From: Phaeosaccion multiseriatum
Taxonomy: Eukaryota > Ochrophyta, other classes
Length of the DNA: 64,000 nt
Assembly (NCBI GenBank): GCA_965112735.1
Contig: OZ218950.1
Span: 4,464,001-4,528,000, forward strand
Reading direction: 5' to 3'
Under the pieces are notes generated by a model. It was not told where the DNA came from and ran no database searches. It saw nothing but the letters and a program-made list of their open reading frames with translations. Below are positions 33,786-45,564 of the stretch, one piece after another; within the stretch, counting starts at the first letter, position 1; every line of letters starts with the position of its first letter. The position numbers were made by a program, and so were the translations under genes.

Positions 33786-35028
33786 ATGGCGGAATCGGTT
33801 CTGGAATCCGTGCTGGGCGGCATACGAGAGGTAGATGAGGACATATTCGAGTACCTTAAGGGGATAGTGGGCGACACGGAGACCCATGGCTGCGATCCAG
33901 AACTACTGACAGAGAGCGTGGGGCCCTTCTTGCTGAGCTCGGGGTGGCTCGACACCGAAGAGGAGGCCGACGCCAAGTGCAAGGAGCTGGCCATGCAGCT
34001 ACAGGTGTGTTCGGCCGCGCGTGTTGCTGCTTGCTGCGTGGTGCTGTTAAGGGGCATACACCATCTTGGGGAAGGGTCTTTGGATGAGAAGGAGAGAGAT
34101 GCCCAGTTCGCTCACTCCTGTTCTGCCGCCAATGGCTCCTCTTTGCTAGGCACTCGCACGAGCTGTGGCAAGCTTCTGCTCATTCTGCTGCTACTACTAC
34201 TGCTGCTGCTCTTAAATCTCTTCCCTCCAACCTCCGCCCTTCCTTGTTCTCTGCCACCATCACACAGGAGGCACTGGGAATGTCCTCTGGTGCGGCCCCC
34301 GCCGGGGACGAGGAGTACCAGCCAAAGTTACTAGACAATGTGGTGAAGATCAAGGATCAGGAGGCGTCCAACCAGGCAGAGCTCGACTACATGTGGGGGA
34401 CAGACAAGGTGGGGACACAAACAAGGGGGCGGCACCTGTCCACCTGCGATGTAGGCGTAGAAGGAGGGAGGGGAAGGTCAATTGTTGATTTCATGATTGG
34501 ACTTCGCAGTCAGTCACAGTGTTTCGAGTCCGCCCTTTTGGTCGGCGTGTACGCAGTCCGTGTACCACTTGGTGTTTCTGTGTCCACCTGTCGTTGCTAT
34601 TACGATACCGCTTTCTCGCACCACCCAAACCAACCAACCCCCCTACCCCACCTGCACACACACACGTCAACGAAACACGACCCCGCGCGCGCGCACACAC
34701 ACACACACACACAGGTGCGAGAAAAGTACAATCAGCACCACGAGGGCTTTGAAAAGATCTCAAAGAAGGACAAGCGCAAGATGGAGCAGGAGCTCGACCG
34801 ACAGCTCAAGGAGCTAGAGAACCTCAACGGGACGTCCAACGACGACGCCGGCGAAGTACACATGATGGTGCTACCGGACTACTCGTCCGGCAACAATGAG
34901 AAGGACATCAACGTGCAGAACTTTGGTCTGCATTGTGGTAGTTTGGAGCTGCTGGAAGGGGCGGACCTCAAGCTTGCCTTCGGGAGGAAGTACGGCATCG
35001 TGGGCAAGAACGGCATCGGAAAGGTGTG

Positions 35029-35062
<34 letters not shown>

Positions 35063-38000
35063 TCTGAGAGGTATGCCCTCCTACTGAGATACATCTGCGT
35101 GTGGCCTTCTTCTCCTCTACAAGGGGTGGTAAGGGAGGAGGCTGACTGCAGCAGCAGGTCCTTTGTGCTGCATCTGCCGCCTTTCATGGCTGTGTGGGCT
35201 TGCCCCCGCTCCCCCCTTACCCCGCTCTCGTGTCCTCACGCCCTCCCACCTCTTTTGTCGCCCCGCTTCCCCACACCCGCCGTACTCATCACTCACTCAC
35301 TCACTCACTCCCAAACGCAAACACAGACCACCCTCCTTCGCCACATTGCTGCGTACGACATCGAGGGCTTCCCTAGACACCACAGAGTCTTGCACGTGCA
35401 GCAGGAGATTCGGGCCTCGGACAAGAGTGTGCTGCAGGTGGGATGAGTTGGGTTGAGCTGAATTGACCCAAATTGACCCAAATTGGCCCACAGGGGGGAG
35501 GGGGCTGGGCATGAGTTGAGCATTTGAGTTAAGTTGACTCATAGGCCACAGGTGAAGTATTCATTGGCTGTCTATTGAGTCTCTCTCTCTCTCTCTGTCT
35601 GTCTCTTGATTGGTAGTTTCGTAATCGTAGTGGATGAGTGAGAAGGTCATCTACTTAAACACTCAAACAAACTCCCACTGCTCTTGCTGCAGGTGGTGCT
35701 GGACAGTGACGTTGAGCGGACAATGCTCATGAAGGAGGAGAAGGACATTCTCGAGAGGCAGCAGCAGCCAGAGGCAGAGACACCGCCGGTTGGGGGCGGG
35801 GAAGGAGGAGACGGGGGTGGGGAAGGAGATGGCGCTGCTGCTGGTGCCGCTACTGCTGCAACCTCCAATTCTTCGGCGGTGGAGGATTCCAAGCGGCTGG
35901 GAGAGATCTACGAGCGACTGGGCTGTATCGACGCTCACACCGCGGAGGCTCGAGCTGCCACCATTCTCACTGGCCTGGGCTTTAGCGTGGACATGCAGAA
36001 CGGACGGACCGACGCCCTGTCTGGGGGCTGGAGGATGCGTGTGGCCATCGCGGGGGCGCTCTTCATTCAGCCCGACTTGCTCATGCTGGACGAGCCTACC
36101 AATGTGAGTGTCAAGAGTTGGTTGATTGATTGATTGATTGATTGATTTCATTGCGATGATTGGTTGGTTGGTTGGCTGGTTGATTCGCGAGGGTGTCCAT
36201 TCATGTCGGTCGTACACGACGAACAGAGCTGATTGCTCTGCACACGTTCTTCGTTGCCGAAGGTGTTTGGGTTTTGGTTGCTTCCGTGGCCCTCCCTCTG
36301 TAACGATACCCATCTTGTCCCTCCCTTCCCCGCGGTCGGTGTCTTGCTTATCAATCCATCTATCTAACTATATATCATCTCTTCATCCATGTACCTACAG
36401 CATTTGGATCTGGAGGCAGTGCTGTGGCTGCAAGATTATCTCACGGTGAGTTTGAAAGGAGGCGACGAATGGAAGGGGGGGGGGTGCTCTCACCTCTTCT
36501 TTGAACCCAACCAACCCACTTTGGTGTCTGGTGATGAATGGGAAGTTTGTAGGGGTTGTCTGGGATGGAGGGGAAGTGTGCAGGGGTTTTCTGATTCTCT
36601 GATGCTTCAAAAATGTTTTAATTAAACTATGATTCGACCTCTAAAGGGTCGCCGTGCTTCAAACCACTCTTTTGCTGAGAATCAACATTGCTACCAAGCT
36701 GGTACCGCAAAGATAACCCACCTTGCCGCGCTTTTTTCCCGTCTGCGTAGCACAAATGCGCTTGCTTTGATTTGAATGAATTAAAAACAACAACAAAAAT
36801 TCTCCCTCCCTTTTTCTTTCTCCCTCTCCCTCTCTCTATACATACATCCCCCCCGCTCTGTCCCTCTCTCCCTCTTATTCAGAACTACCCCAAGACGCTG
36901 ATGCTTGTGTCGCACGACCGAGCCTTCCTGAACGAGGTCTCCACAGACATCGTGCTCTTCTTCGACCGCAAGCTCCTGTACTACAGAGGAGACTTCTCCT
37001 CCTACGAGGCAGTGAGAGGGGAGCAGCTCAAGCAGCAGAGGAGGGCATACGAGGCACAGCTCGCGAAGAAGGAGCACATGCAGGTATATGGGTAGGTGCA
37101 GGTGTAGCGGACAGGGGGCAGGAGGCAGAGTAGGGGTGCGGAGTGTGGGCGGGACAGTGGAACAGGGGGGAAGGTTGCACGTCCATACATCTATTCCATC
37201 GAAACCATTGTCTGACTGTCTGTCTGTCTGTCTGTCTGGGTGTCCGCGTGTGTGTGCGCGCGTGTGTGTGCGTGTGTGCGTGTGTGTGTTGCAGGAGTTT
37301 ATCACAAAATTCCGCTACAATGCCAAGCGGGCCAGTCTGGTGCAGAGTCGCATCAAGGCCATGGAGAAGCTCGAGGAGCTCGAGAATGTTGACGATGAGA
37401 AGCCGTTCGAGTTCTCCCTCGCTGACCCAGGAGCCATGGGACGGCCCCTCTTGCAGATTGAGGGGGTCACTTTTGGGTTTGATGAGAATAGGCCGCTCTT
37501 CACTGACGTGCATTTTGGAGTGGATATGGACAGCAGGATTGGGGTGAGTGGAGGGAGGAGAGTCTATCTAGCGAGAGGTCAACCCGCTCACAGTCCTCGA
37601 TTTCGATTTGCTTTTGCTCTTGGGGTTGTTGTTGTTGCTGTCATATGGTGTGTGTGTGTGTGCAAAGATTGTGGGGCCGAATGGAGCGGGCAAGTCGACG
37701 CTACTCAACCTCATCGTGGACAAGCTCAGGCCCATCGACGGACAGGTGTTGCGCCACACGGGGCTCAAGATTGCCACCTTTACCCAGCACCACGCCGAGC
37801 AATTCGACTACCGGTACGACGCCGTCACAAACTTGATCAAGCTCTTCCCAGGTACAGGGGAGCAGGAGGCGAGGAGCTTCCTTGGTCGCTTCAACATAGG
37901 GGGTGACCTTGCCGTGCGGCCGCTCAAGTTTTTGTCGGGGGGGCAGAAGAGCCGAGTGGCCTTCGCGGCGCTGGCCTACAAGAAGCCTCACGTGTGCATT

Positions 38001-38532
38001 CTCGATGAGCCCACCAATGTGAGTGAGGAGTTGAGATAGTGAATCAGTGAATCAGTGAGTCAGGGGAGGGTGAAGGCTGGAGGCTGGAGGATCCGATGGG
38101 TGTCGCAGTCCCCTGTCGTCCGTGAAGACTTTGGGCCTCTCCTGCTGCCCCTTGCATCGTTTCCGGTCTTTCTGTGCGCTCTTCTCAATCAATTTCTCGT
38201 CCTCCTTCCTTCCTCCTTCCTTCCCTCCCCCCCCCCCCTTCATTCCTTCGGTCCCTGTGTATCGCACTTTGCTTTGTGCGTCGTCAAAGCACCTCGATAT
38301 GGAAACCATCGACGCTCTCATCGGAGCCCTGAAGGAGTTTGGAGGAGCCGTTCTAGTGGTGTCACACGACCAACACTTTATCAGTCAAGTGTGCAACGAG
38401 ATTTGGGTGGTCGGCGGCGGAAAGGTGGCAGCATGGAAGGGCGACTTTGATGACTATAAGCGGGCTGCGTTACTGAGCGTGGGCAAGAAGCTCAAGGGCT
38501 TAGAGAACGAGCAAGGGGGTTCAAAGCGTTGA
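33786..38532 (+). CDS. ABCF3: ABCF3/GCN20-type twin ABC ATPase
   Basis: Soluble ribosome-associated ATPase of the ABCF class; GCN20-type members act in translation and Gcn2 stress signalling. Exons: 33786-34004, 34268-34408, 34715-35023, 35327-35437, 35693-36103, 36401-36445, 36883-37083, 37295-37543, 37668-38018, 38290-38532; 759 residues. An N-terminal helical region (1-190) typical of ABCF3 precedes NBD1: GKNGIGKTT (217-225), LSGGWRMRV (near 369), MLDEPTNHLD and SHDR. A linker follows, then NBD2: GPNGAGKST (565-573), LSGGQKSRV (near 652), ILDEPTNHLD and SHDQ. No membrane segments. In both domains an intron splits DEPTN/HLD at the same phase-0 position. A Gly/Pro/Ala-rich insert lies in NBD1 before the signature motif. 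The upstream spacer after the mobile element is only 246 bp. Confidence 0.95.
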
Positions 38533-38867
38533 GAGGACACACGCGGATGATGAGTGTCCTTCCGTCTCTCTCTCCCTCTCTGTGAAGACACGTCCTGTCT
38601 TAAAATCTCAAGTGTTTGATCAAAAGCAGTTGAGCAGTAGCACTGCGCAATCGCGATCCAAGCCCCCGTCCCCCTGCTGAGGAGAAGGAGACACCTTCGA
38701 GACTGGGGGTCACAGATTTGAGTGAATGAAAATGGACCAGGGTTGACCCGTCTTAAAAAGTTTCACAAGTCTTTCATCGCTACGACACCTATCCTAAGGA
38801 ATGGAATGCCTTCCAATATACACATGCATACACCCACTCCACCCCACCCCACTCCTCCTCAAAGGGC
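38533..38867. other. Convergent spacer, ABCF3 / LSG1
   Basis: 335 bp between two stops. 3' UTRs only; no frame or repeat of note. Confidence 0.6.
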
Positions 38868-41207
38868 TCAAAGGCTGGTTTCCAACGTAGTGGGGCCTTT
38901 GTAAGTCTGATGATGGGGAAGAACGTTCCTCACCTTGGACCCCCCTGCCACCCCGGCCATCCTGCTCGCCTTGCCCTTCTTGCGCCCGGCGCTGACTTTG
39001 GCGGCAAAGAAATCCTTCCCCCCCGGCGGCTGCCCCGCTTCCAACCCCTCCTCCCCCTGGGTCTCGTAGGGTCGAGGATTCCTCATCTTCTTGTGCTTCT
39101 TGCCCCACTTCTTGAGCCCCTTCTCCTTGAGTGTAGGAGGAGCCACGGCCTTGGCTGCCCTAGCGCGCTCCTCCTTCCTCGCCTCAAAATCGGCAGCCGC
39201 CTGCATGGTCTCACTGAAGGTCGCCTCTGCATCGTCGTATGCCATTGCCTCTGGTGCCGCCGCTCCTCCGGGGCCGTGGTGGTACAAGCCAAGCTTCTTC
39301 TGCCGCTCCAGCAGCTTTTGGTTGAGCTTTTCCCCCCGTAGCGCCGTCTTGTTTGTCTCCCGAAGGAACGTCGTAACCTGCTCCTCTGTCAACCCACCCT
39401 CCTCCATCCCCTCGTCCGTGCCCTCCTGTGGTGGGGGGTGCGCAAAGAGCAGCTTCCCTGCCGTGTAGTCTTTCAGCACCGCCCTCGCGGCTCTGGGTTC
39501 GTCTGGTTCTCCTTTGGAACCTCCCCGAATGAAACATCTCGAGTGCGCGTAGGTGCTCAGTAGTTGCATGGGGGGGAGGGGAGGAAGCCTCTTTTCGGCG
39601 CCCGTGACCACGTCCCTGCCTAAACTCTCCCACCCCTCGCTACCATCCACACCCCTTCCGGCACCGGAGGCAGCACCGCCGCCCTCCCCGGAGCTGAGAG
39701 GAGCGAGAGGAGTGGTGTGGGCGTCGAGCAGGGGAAGCTTGATTGTGTACGTCAGCTCCAGAATGCTCCGAGGTATCCGCCGACAGAGCAGCGCCACAGA
39801 GGGCATGGCGTCTCTCAGCTGCATGATGGGCAGCACACCACCGCACACCATCTCTGCAGCCGACCCCACGAAGGAAGGGAAGACGAGACCGGGGCAGTCG
39901 CACAGCTGCAGAGTGTCGCTGAGCACCAGCGTCTGAAAGTGCTTGGTCTTGCCTGGGGTGGCTGCCACGGAAACACGCGTAACGCCGTGCGAGAAGGGGG
40001 TAGCGCCCACCAACACGTTGATCACTGAACTCTTCCCCACGTTTGGGTAGCCCACGCATCCAATGCACGCCCGGCCCTGATTGCGCTCCGTGTTGAGCTT
40101 GGTGGACAGGGTCCGCGTCAAGTGCTCTAGGACGGTGGCCAGCTCATCTCGGCTGAGGATTCTGCTGTACCGCCGCATCTCTTCCTCCGCCTCAGGTGTG
40201 GCTTCCCGTTCTTCGTCGGGAATATCTTGCTCCTCCTCCACATCCAGCTCTTGTCTAGCTGCCTCTTCCTCCGTCACGGCCCCTGCACCAGAAGGCCCGG
40301 CCGCAGCTTCCTTTGAAGCTACAGTGTCATCACTCACGACTCCCCCCCCTTCCTCTCCTTCCTCTCCTTCCTCCTCCTCCTCCTCCTCCTCTTCTTCTTC
40401 TTCTCCTTCTTCTTCTTGCTCCTCGTCCTCCTCTCCCCCAAGCCCGCGTTCCTGCCTCGCTTCTTCATTCAGCTTGTTTTGGCTCTGAATCGCTGAAAAG
40501 AAGATGAATTGCTTGCCCTTTTTCAGAAAGTAACGCGCCCACATTCTTCGCTGTCGCAACGTCAGGAAGTCACTCTTGTTGATCAACATCACCACCGGCT
40601 TGGGCGGGTCCGACTCTCCCGCATACGCTACCAAGTCCTCTTGGTAGTAAAACAGGGGGTTCCGAGCGTCTACGATTTGCACCAGCAAATCACTTCGCTC
40701 CATTACCCTCCACAGCTGCCGCCACACCTCCAGATTCTTCTCAAACGGCGTCACCGTGACATCCTCCCGCTCCTCCTCCGTCTCCGCAATCTTCCTCCGC
40801 CAGTCCAGAAAGTCAGACCTCTCTGCCCGGTCCAGCTCCTCCGCAGTCATGCCTTCGTCCCACTGCGGCCTCCTCGGCACCCCCATCTGCTCAAACACAA
40901 ACTCCTCCGCCTCCTCCCTGTCCACAAAGCCGTCCCCTTCCCTCACGTGCAGATTGCGGCCCTCCCTGTCCAGCACCACCGTGTACGCCGGCTCCGACTC
41001 AAACTCTCGCTCCGCCATGATGGCCGCGGCGATAAAGTCATCCAGATTGGAGCTCTCCAACACGGACACCATCTTCCCTCTTGCCCCGGAGCCATCCGCA
41101 TCTATGCTGTTGGCCTTGGCCGCAATTGCAGCCCGGTTGACAACCTGCTTCCGGATGAGGGACTTGCCGAGCGCCTCCACAGACTTCTTGGGCCGGCCCT
41201 TCCCCAT
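38868..41207 (-). CDS. LSG1: LSG1-type large-subunit GTPase
   Basis: Cytosolic circularly permuted GTPase that releases the export adaptor Nmd3 from 60S subunits. Intronless, 779 residues from the ATG at 41207 (MGKGRPKKSVEALGKSLI), chosen because this basic start matches the family; the frame stays open for 47 codons upstream to another ATG at 41348. Permuted order is visible: G4 INKSD near residue 206, then an acidic insert with a long Glu run (about 250-280), G1 GYPNVGKSS near 385, the ATPGKTKHFQT switch segment and G3 DCPG. The C-terminus is basic (KEKGLKKWGKKHKKMRN), as expected for a ribosome factor. It diverges from MND1 with 391 bp between start codons. Confidence 0.93.
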   Translation of the reverse strand: MGKGRPKKSVEALGKSLIRKQVVNRAAIAAKANSIDADGSGARGKMVSVLESSNLDDFIAAAIMAEREFESEPAYTVVLDREGRNLHVREGDGFVDREEAEEFVFEQMGVPRRPQWDEGMTAEELDRAERSDFLDWRRKIAETEEEREDVTVTPFEKNLEVWRQLWRVMERSDLLVQIVDARNPLFYYQEDLVAYAGESDPPKPVVMLINKSDFLTLRQRRMWARYFLKKGKQFIFFSAIQSQNKLNEEARQERGLGGEEDEEQEEEGEEEEEEEEEEEEGEEGEEGGGVVSDDTVASKEAAAGPSGAGAVTEEEAARQELDVEEEQDIPDEEREATPEAEEEMRRYSRILSRDELATVLEHLTRTLSTKLNTERNQGRACIGCVGYPNVGKSSVINVLVGATPFSHGVTRVSVAATPGKTKHFQTLVLSDTLQLCDCPGLVFPSFVGSAAEMVCGGVLPIMQLRDAMPSVALLCRRIPRSILELTYTIKLPLLDAHTTPLAPLSSGEGGGAASGAGRGVDGSEGWESLGRDVVTGAEKRLPPLPPMQLLSTYAHSRCFIRGGSKGEPDEPRAARAVLKDYTAGKLLFAHPPPQEGTDEGMEEGGLTEEQVTTFLRETNKTALRGEKLNQKLLERQKKLGLYHHGPGGAAAPEAMAYDDAEATFSETMQAAADFEARKEERARAAKAVAPPTLKEKGLKKWGKKHKKMRNPRPYETQGEEGLEAGQPPGGKDFFAAKVSAGRKKGKASRMAGVAGGSKVRNVLPHHQTYKGPTTLETSL

Positions 41208-41598
41208 GGCTGCTAGATCAGACTCGACGAGAACGTCACACCAAGCTGTCCTCCTCGAAAGGGTCGCTACGAACACCCGACGGCCAAGCCTCTTCCTTTC
41301 TTTTTCTTCTCCCCGCTGTGCTCCAGAGCCGTGGCCTTCGGACTCCACCTGAAACTAAAACTGAATTGGCGGGGATGGGGGGGAATCGGGATGGGGCATA
41401 TCAAGGGAAAGAAGAAGTGGCGAAAAAATTACCTCCAAACGAGAGCGAGTATTTGCATTAGAGGTCTCTAATAGCTGAGTAGCTGCAATAAGCCTGCTGC
41501 TATCCGCTCTTGCTCCACCCCCCTGCACTGTCACCCCCGCCAAAGCCCTCCCTTATCAGCACGTTTGTTTTTTGGGAGTAGGCAAAGATCCAAAGCCC
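41208..41598. promoter_or_regulatory. Divergent promoter region, LSG1 / MND1
   Basis: 391 bp between opposing start codons of a housekeeping ribosome factor and a meiotic gene, so it should carry both promoters. No TATA box or obvious repeated site is seen. Confidence 0.55.
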
Positions 41599-43052
41599 AT
41601 GGGGAGGAAAGGATTGAGTGTTGAGGAGAAGAGAGTGAAGCTTCTCGGTCTCTACCATGAGACAAAGCTCGTGTACAATCTCAAGGAATTGGAGAAGGCC
41701 GGCTCCAAGGTAAAGGAGTGAGTTTCTATGAAGAGGGGGGGGAAGGGGGAATTTGGTCGATCCCTCATCCCCTCCCCTCTTTCTGCACCCCTTCCCCCAC
41801 TCCATTTCTTCGACTGGCGCAGACTGGAGTCGTCACCCAGACGATCAAGGTAAGCGGCTAGGCCGGGGAAGAGGGCAGGGTGGCGTGGGGGTAGCATTTG
41901 CCACCAACGTCTAAGTGCAGAGGTGCTTCGTCTTGGGATGATTCCTTACTTCTCCTATGCCCCATCAGGACATCAACCAGGAGCTGATATCCGATGGGCT
42001 GGTGGACCAGGACAAGATTGGGAGCGGCAACTTTTACTGGTCCTTCCCAAGCAAGGCCCTCGTGAAGAAGCAAAACGATGTAAGCCTTGTGTGGTGGGTG
42101 AGAGGCTTTTCCGTCGAAAGACGAGACATCTGTGCCCTGTGAATCCTACTTTCCTTATTACTGCTTGCTGCTGCTGCTGCTGCTGCTGCTGCTAGGTGAC
42201 TGCCCGAGAGCTCCAGCTGGAGCAGGCTGTGGAGCAGCGAGAGGGCCTCAAGCGGAAGGCGGAGGAGCTGCGGGCAGATGGGAGGCGGGAGAGCGAGGAG
42301 AGGACAAGAAAGCTCCGCACCCTCCAGGCCCTGCAGGAGAAGGAAGCTGAGCTAGAGCGGTGAGAGTTTTCTCTCTGTGTATGTGTGTTTGCTCGATGAA
42401 AGAGTAGTGGACGAGCAGTGTGGCTTGTGGAGCGACTTAGAATCTTTTGTCCTTAGCTGTGGGGCAGCATGGACCGGAATCCGCTTCCCTCTCACTTGTG
42501 CTTCGTATTGACCCTAACTTGTAACCCCCTCGTCCACTCTCCGTCTCGGCGTCCTCCATCTATCCATCTTTGTATCATGCGTGTGTTGTCCTCAATCAAT
42601 CAAGCGAGGGAGACACGCTGAGGGACAACGACCCAGCAGAGCTGGAGAGGATCCGTGCCATGGTGGAGGAGGCGAGGCGGGGCGCCAATAGGTCGGGCAC
42701 CAGGCACCTCCCTTTGCTGCATGCTCTGTATCGACACCTCTATGTTCCATACCAACTCCTCTCTAGGCTCGAAACCGTCTGCTCTATTTTCTGCAGTCGA
42801 CGCCTCCTCTTGACTGCTGGTGCTCTGCTCTCGTCTTATCTTGTCTTGAACTGCTGCTGCTCTTCTCATGTCTGTGGTACTTCTGGTGCTCCATTCTTCT
42901 CATGCCCTTCCTGCTTTGCTGGTGCTCTGCTCTTGCACAGATGGACCGACAACACCTGGGCCATGAAGAAGTACATCGTGCAGAAGCTCGGCAAGACCGG
43001 CAAGGAGGTGGACGCTTGGCTGCAGATGAAGGAGAGCTTTGACTACGTGTAG
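41599..43052 (+). CDS. MND1: MND1, meiotic strand-exchange accessory factor
   Basis: Partner of Hop2 that stimulates Dmc1/Rad51 strand exchange in meiosis (nucleus). Exons: 41599-41709, 41823-41849, 41969-42079, 42196-42359, 42605-42691, 42941-43052; 203 residues, the usual Mnd1 size. Seen: the N-terminal GRKGLSVEEKRVKLLGLYHE, winged-helix signature DGLVDQDKIGSGNFYWSFPS (about 54-73), a central coiled coil of Glu/Arg/Leu heptads (about 90-150), and the C-terminal RWTDNTWAMKKYI. All motifs needed for function are intact, including a 27-bp exon (41823-41849) that must be kept for the frame. Annotation software could easily miss this small-exon gene. Confidence 0.94.
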
Positions 43053-44359
43053 CAAGAGGGCACAGGGGAGAGGAAAGGGAGAGGGCCATTGATCATCAGT
43101 TGTTCGTATGCGCACTGATGAAGCCAAGTGCGGGACAGGATGGATCGGCGCCCTCCGTCGTTGCCACCCACAGCCACTTCACCCCTCCCCCCCATCCACT
43201 GCTCCAGCAGCAGCAAGTAACAGGCCAGCAGCAGCAGCGAGCAGCAGAGCAGCAGTAGTAGCAAAGTTGTCATGTGGCACCTGCAGCAGAAGCAAGTACA
43301 TGTTGGCGGCAAAGAGCATCAGCAGCACCCAGTCAAGCGGCACCCAGTCAAGAGGGGGGAGCCCGCAACAACATCAGCACCAGTAGCAGTAGCAGTAGTA
43401 TCGCGGGGCGCCTTTTATTATTGACACACACACACACCCCAGGGACAGGGACGCTGTGGTAGGGAGGAAAGAGGCCCCTTTGGCTTCGTCCAGCACTCAC
43501 ACAGCGGTGTTCGGGAAGGAGGGCTGACTTGCAAGGACCTAAGCACGCCGAGGCTGCTTTCTCGTTCCTGCCATGCTCTACTGCTACTGCTGCTGCTGCT
43601 GCTGCTGTTGCTGCTGCCTACAAGAAGGGCTGAGAGGGAACGACAAAGAATAGCGCAGTGGACGGGAAGGGAGGCGATGAGGCAGGGCCTTGGGATGCGA
43701 GGCGAGGCGAGGCCGTATGACGCTATGACCGGACCGGAGAACAGCCATGAACACACGTGTACACACAATCACTTGATGCTGCCGTCGGAGAATGCTCGTT
43801 CTCAGCATGGATTGCATACTTTGCTCTCAATCATTGAATGTACTATTTCGACCGGTTGTTTCTTGTTCCCGACCCCCTGCTGTTGAAGACGCCGAAGCTC
43901 TTGCCCTCCCACGCACCCCCTTCTCGCCCATCTCCCCTCTTCCCCGTCATACACGAGTACACTGCACATACCACCAAAGAAGCGCTAACGCGAGCAACGT
44001 ATGTACTTGCACGCATATAGCAACTAACAGACATCACATGAAAAACACTACAAGGCACGACGAGGCTGCGATTCGCGGACCACAAAGAAGGAGGGGGCCC
44101 ACCCACCTCCCCGTCTACCATCGCCCTCCCCCGGGGGTTACCAAACCCACCCCCTCTCTACAACCTCTAGGGTTTACGTGCGCCGACGGAGGAGGCCGAG
44201 GGTCAGCTCGTCTGCCTCTCTCCCTCCCTCCCTCCCTCCCTCCCCATCTCCCTCCCACACCTCCAGAGATCGATCAGCCTCTTCCCTTCTGAGACTCTCA
44301 GACTTGCGCTTTCCGTCTTCGGGTGAGGAGGAGCACAGCCAGTGGAGCGGGATAGTTCG
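43053..44359. other. Convergent spacer, MND1 / DUF4336 gene
   Basis: 1.3 kb without a convincing gene. It holds CAG/GTA-type short repeats (43200-43410 and 43580-43620), a CA tract near 43425, and a CCCT tract near 44220-44245. Frames here are short and repeat-driven. It is presumably 3' UTRs and spacer. Confidence 0.55.
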
Positions 44360-45387
44360 CTAGTCCTCCGTCCACAGGAGAAGCCGTCGCATGTTGAGGT
44401 CTGGGGCTTTCCACCGCCCGCCCTGAGGCTCCCTCGCAGATGTTGCGGCCGTCGCAGCGACCCCCCCTACTTCTCCTCCACCAATAGTGCTGCTGCTAGT
44501 ACTATGAGTCACCCCATCCTTGTCTCTCCGCCGCACCCCCGCGTGTTCCATGAGTCCCTCTCGCATGAGGGGTCTCACCTCCGGCCCGGTGAGGGGTGCG
44601 TCGCCGTGCGCACCGATGAATATCTTTGCATCCCACCTAGGACCATGGTACGTGTGTGACACCCACCAGAGAGAGAGAGAGAGAAAGAGAGAAGCGAGAC
44701 AGAGAGAGGGAGAGAGACAGAGAGACAGAGAGAGACGTTAGGATTAGCACTCACTCACTCCCTCACTCTCACTTACTCACTTCCTCCCTCACTCACTCCC
44801 TCACTCACTCACTCACTCACTCACTCACTCACTCACTCACTCACTCACTCACTCACTCACTCACTCACTCACTCACTCACTCACTCACTCACTCACTCAC
44901 TCACTCACTCACTCACTTATTTACTCACTCACTCGCTCACTCGCTCACTCACTCAATCACTGCACTCGCTCGCTCACTCACCCACTTACTCACTCACTCA
45001 CTTACTCGCTCACTCGCTCACTCACTGAGTCACACACACTAACTCACTCAGTGCCTCCCTCCCTCCCTCCATTCCTCACTCAGTCACTCAGTCACTCAGT
45101 CACTTCGTCACTCAGTCACTCAGTCACTCAGTCACTCACATCAGGATCTTTCTCGTAAACTCTTTCTTGTTGCTGGTGTTTCCGCCTAGCTCCAACAACA
45201 CTCGCATGGGCGCGAAAACGTTGAGGCTGTCCTGCTTGAGTAGCCTCACCGCGGTCTTGGTTAGCCTACGCTGTCCCGTGTAACGTGCCTGTGAGAGCTG
45301 AAACATTGTATCTGAGGCCATGACCGTTCCGGAGGGGCGGTGGAAGAGCACCGCGTCCTTGAAAACGGGCAAGTCCTGTTCGTGCGT

Positions 45388-45456
<69 letters not shown>

Positions 45457-45514
45457 CCAAGAAGTAGGCCGTATGCCATAGGATAGCAGGCTACGAATGG
45501 GTTACCCCCCCTTC

Positions 45515-45564
<50 letters not shown>

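Noticed and set aside
40756-41352. 198-residue plus-strand Ser-rich frame
   Set aside because: Antisense of LSG1.
44656-45042. (THSL)n frame on the plus strand
   Set aside because: Translation of the ACTC microsatellite.
44741-45134. CRISPR-like or telomere-like array
   Set aside because: It is a simple ACTC tetranucleotide repeat without spacers and does not match a telomere unit.
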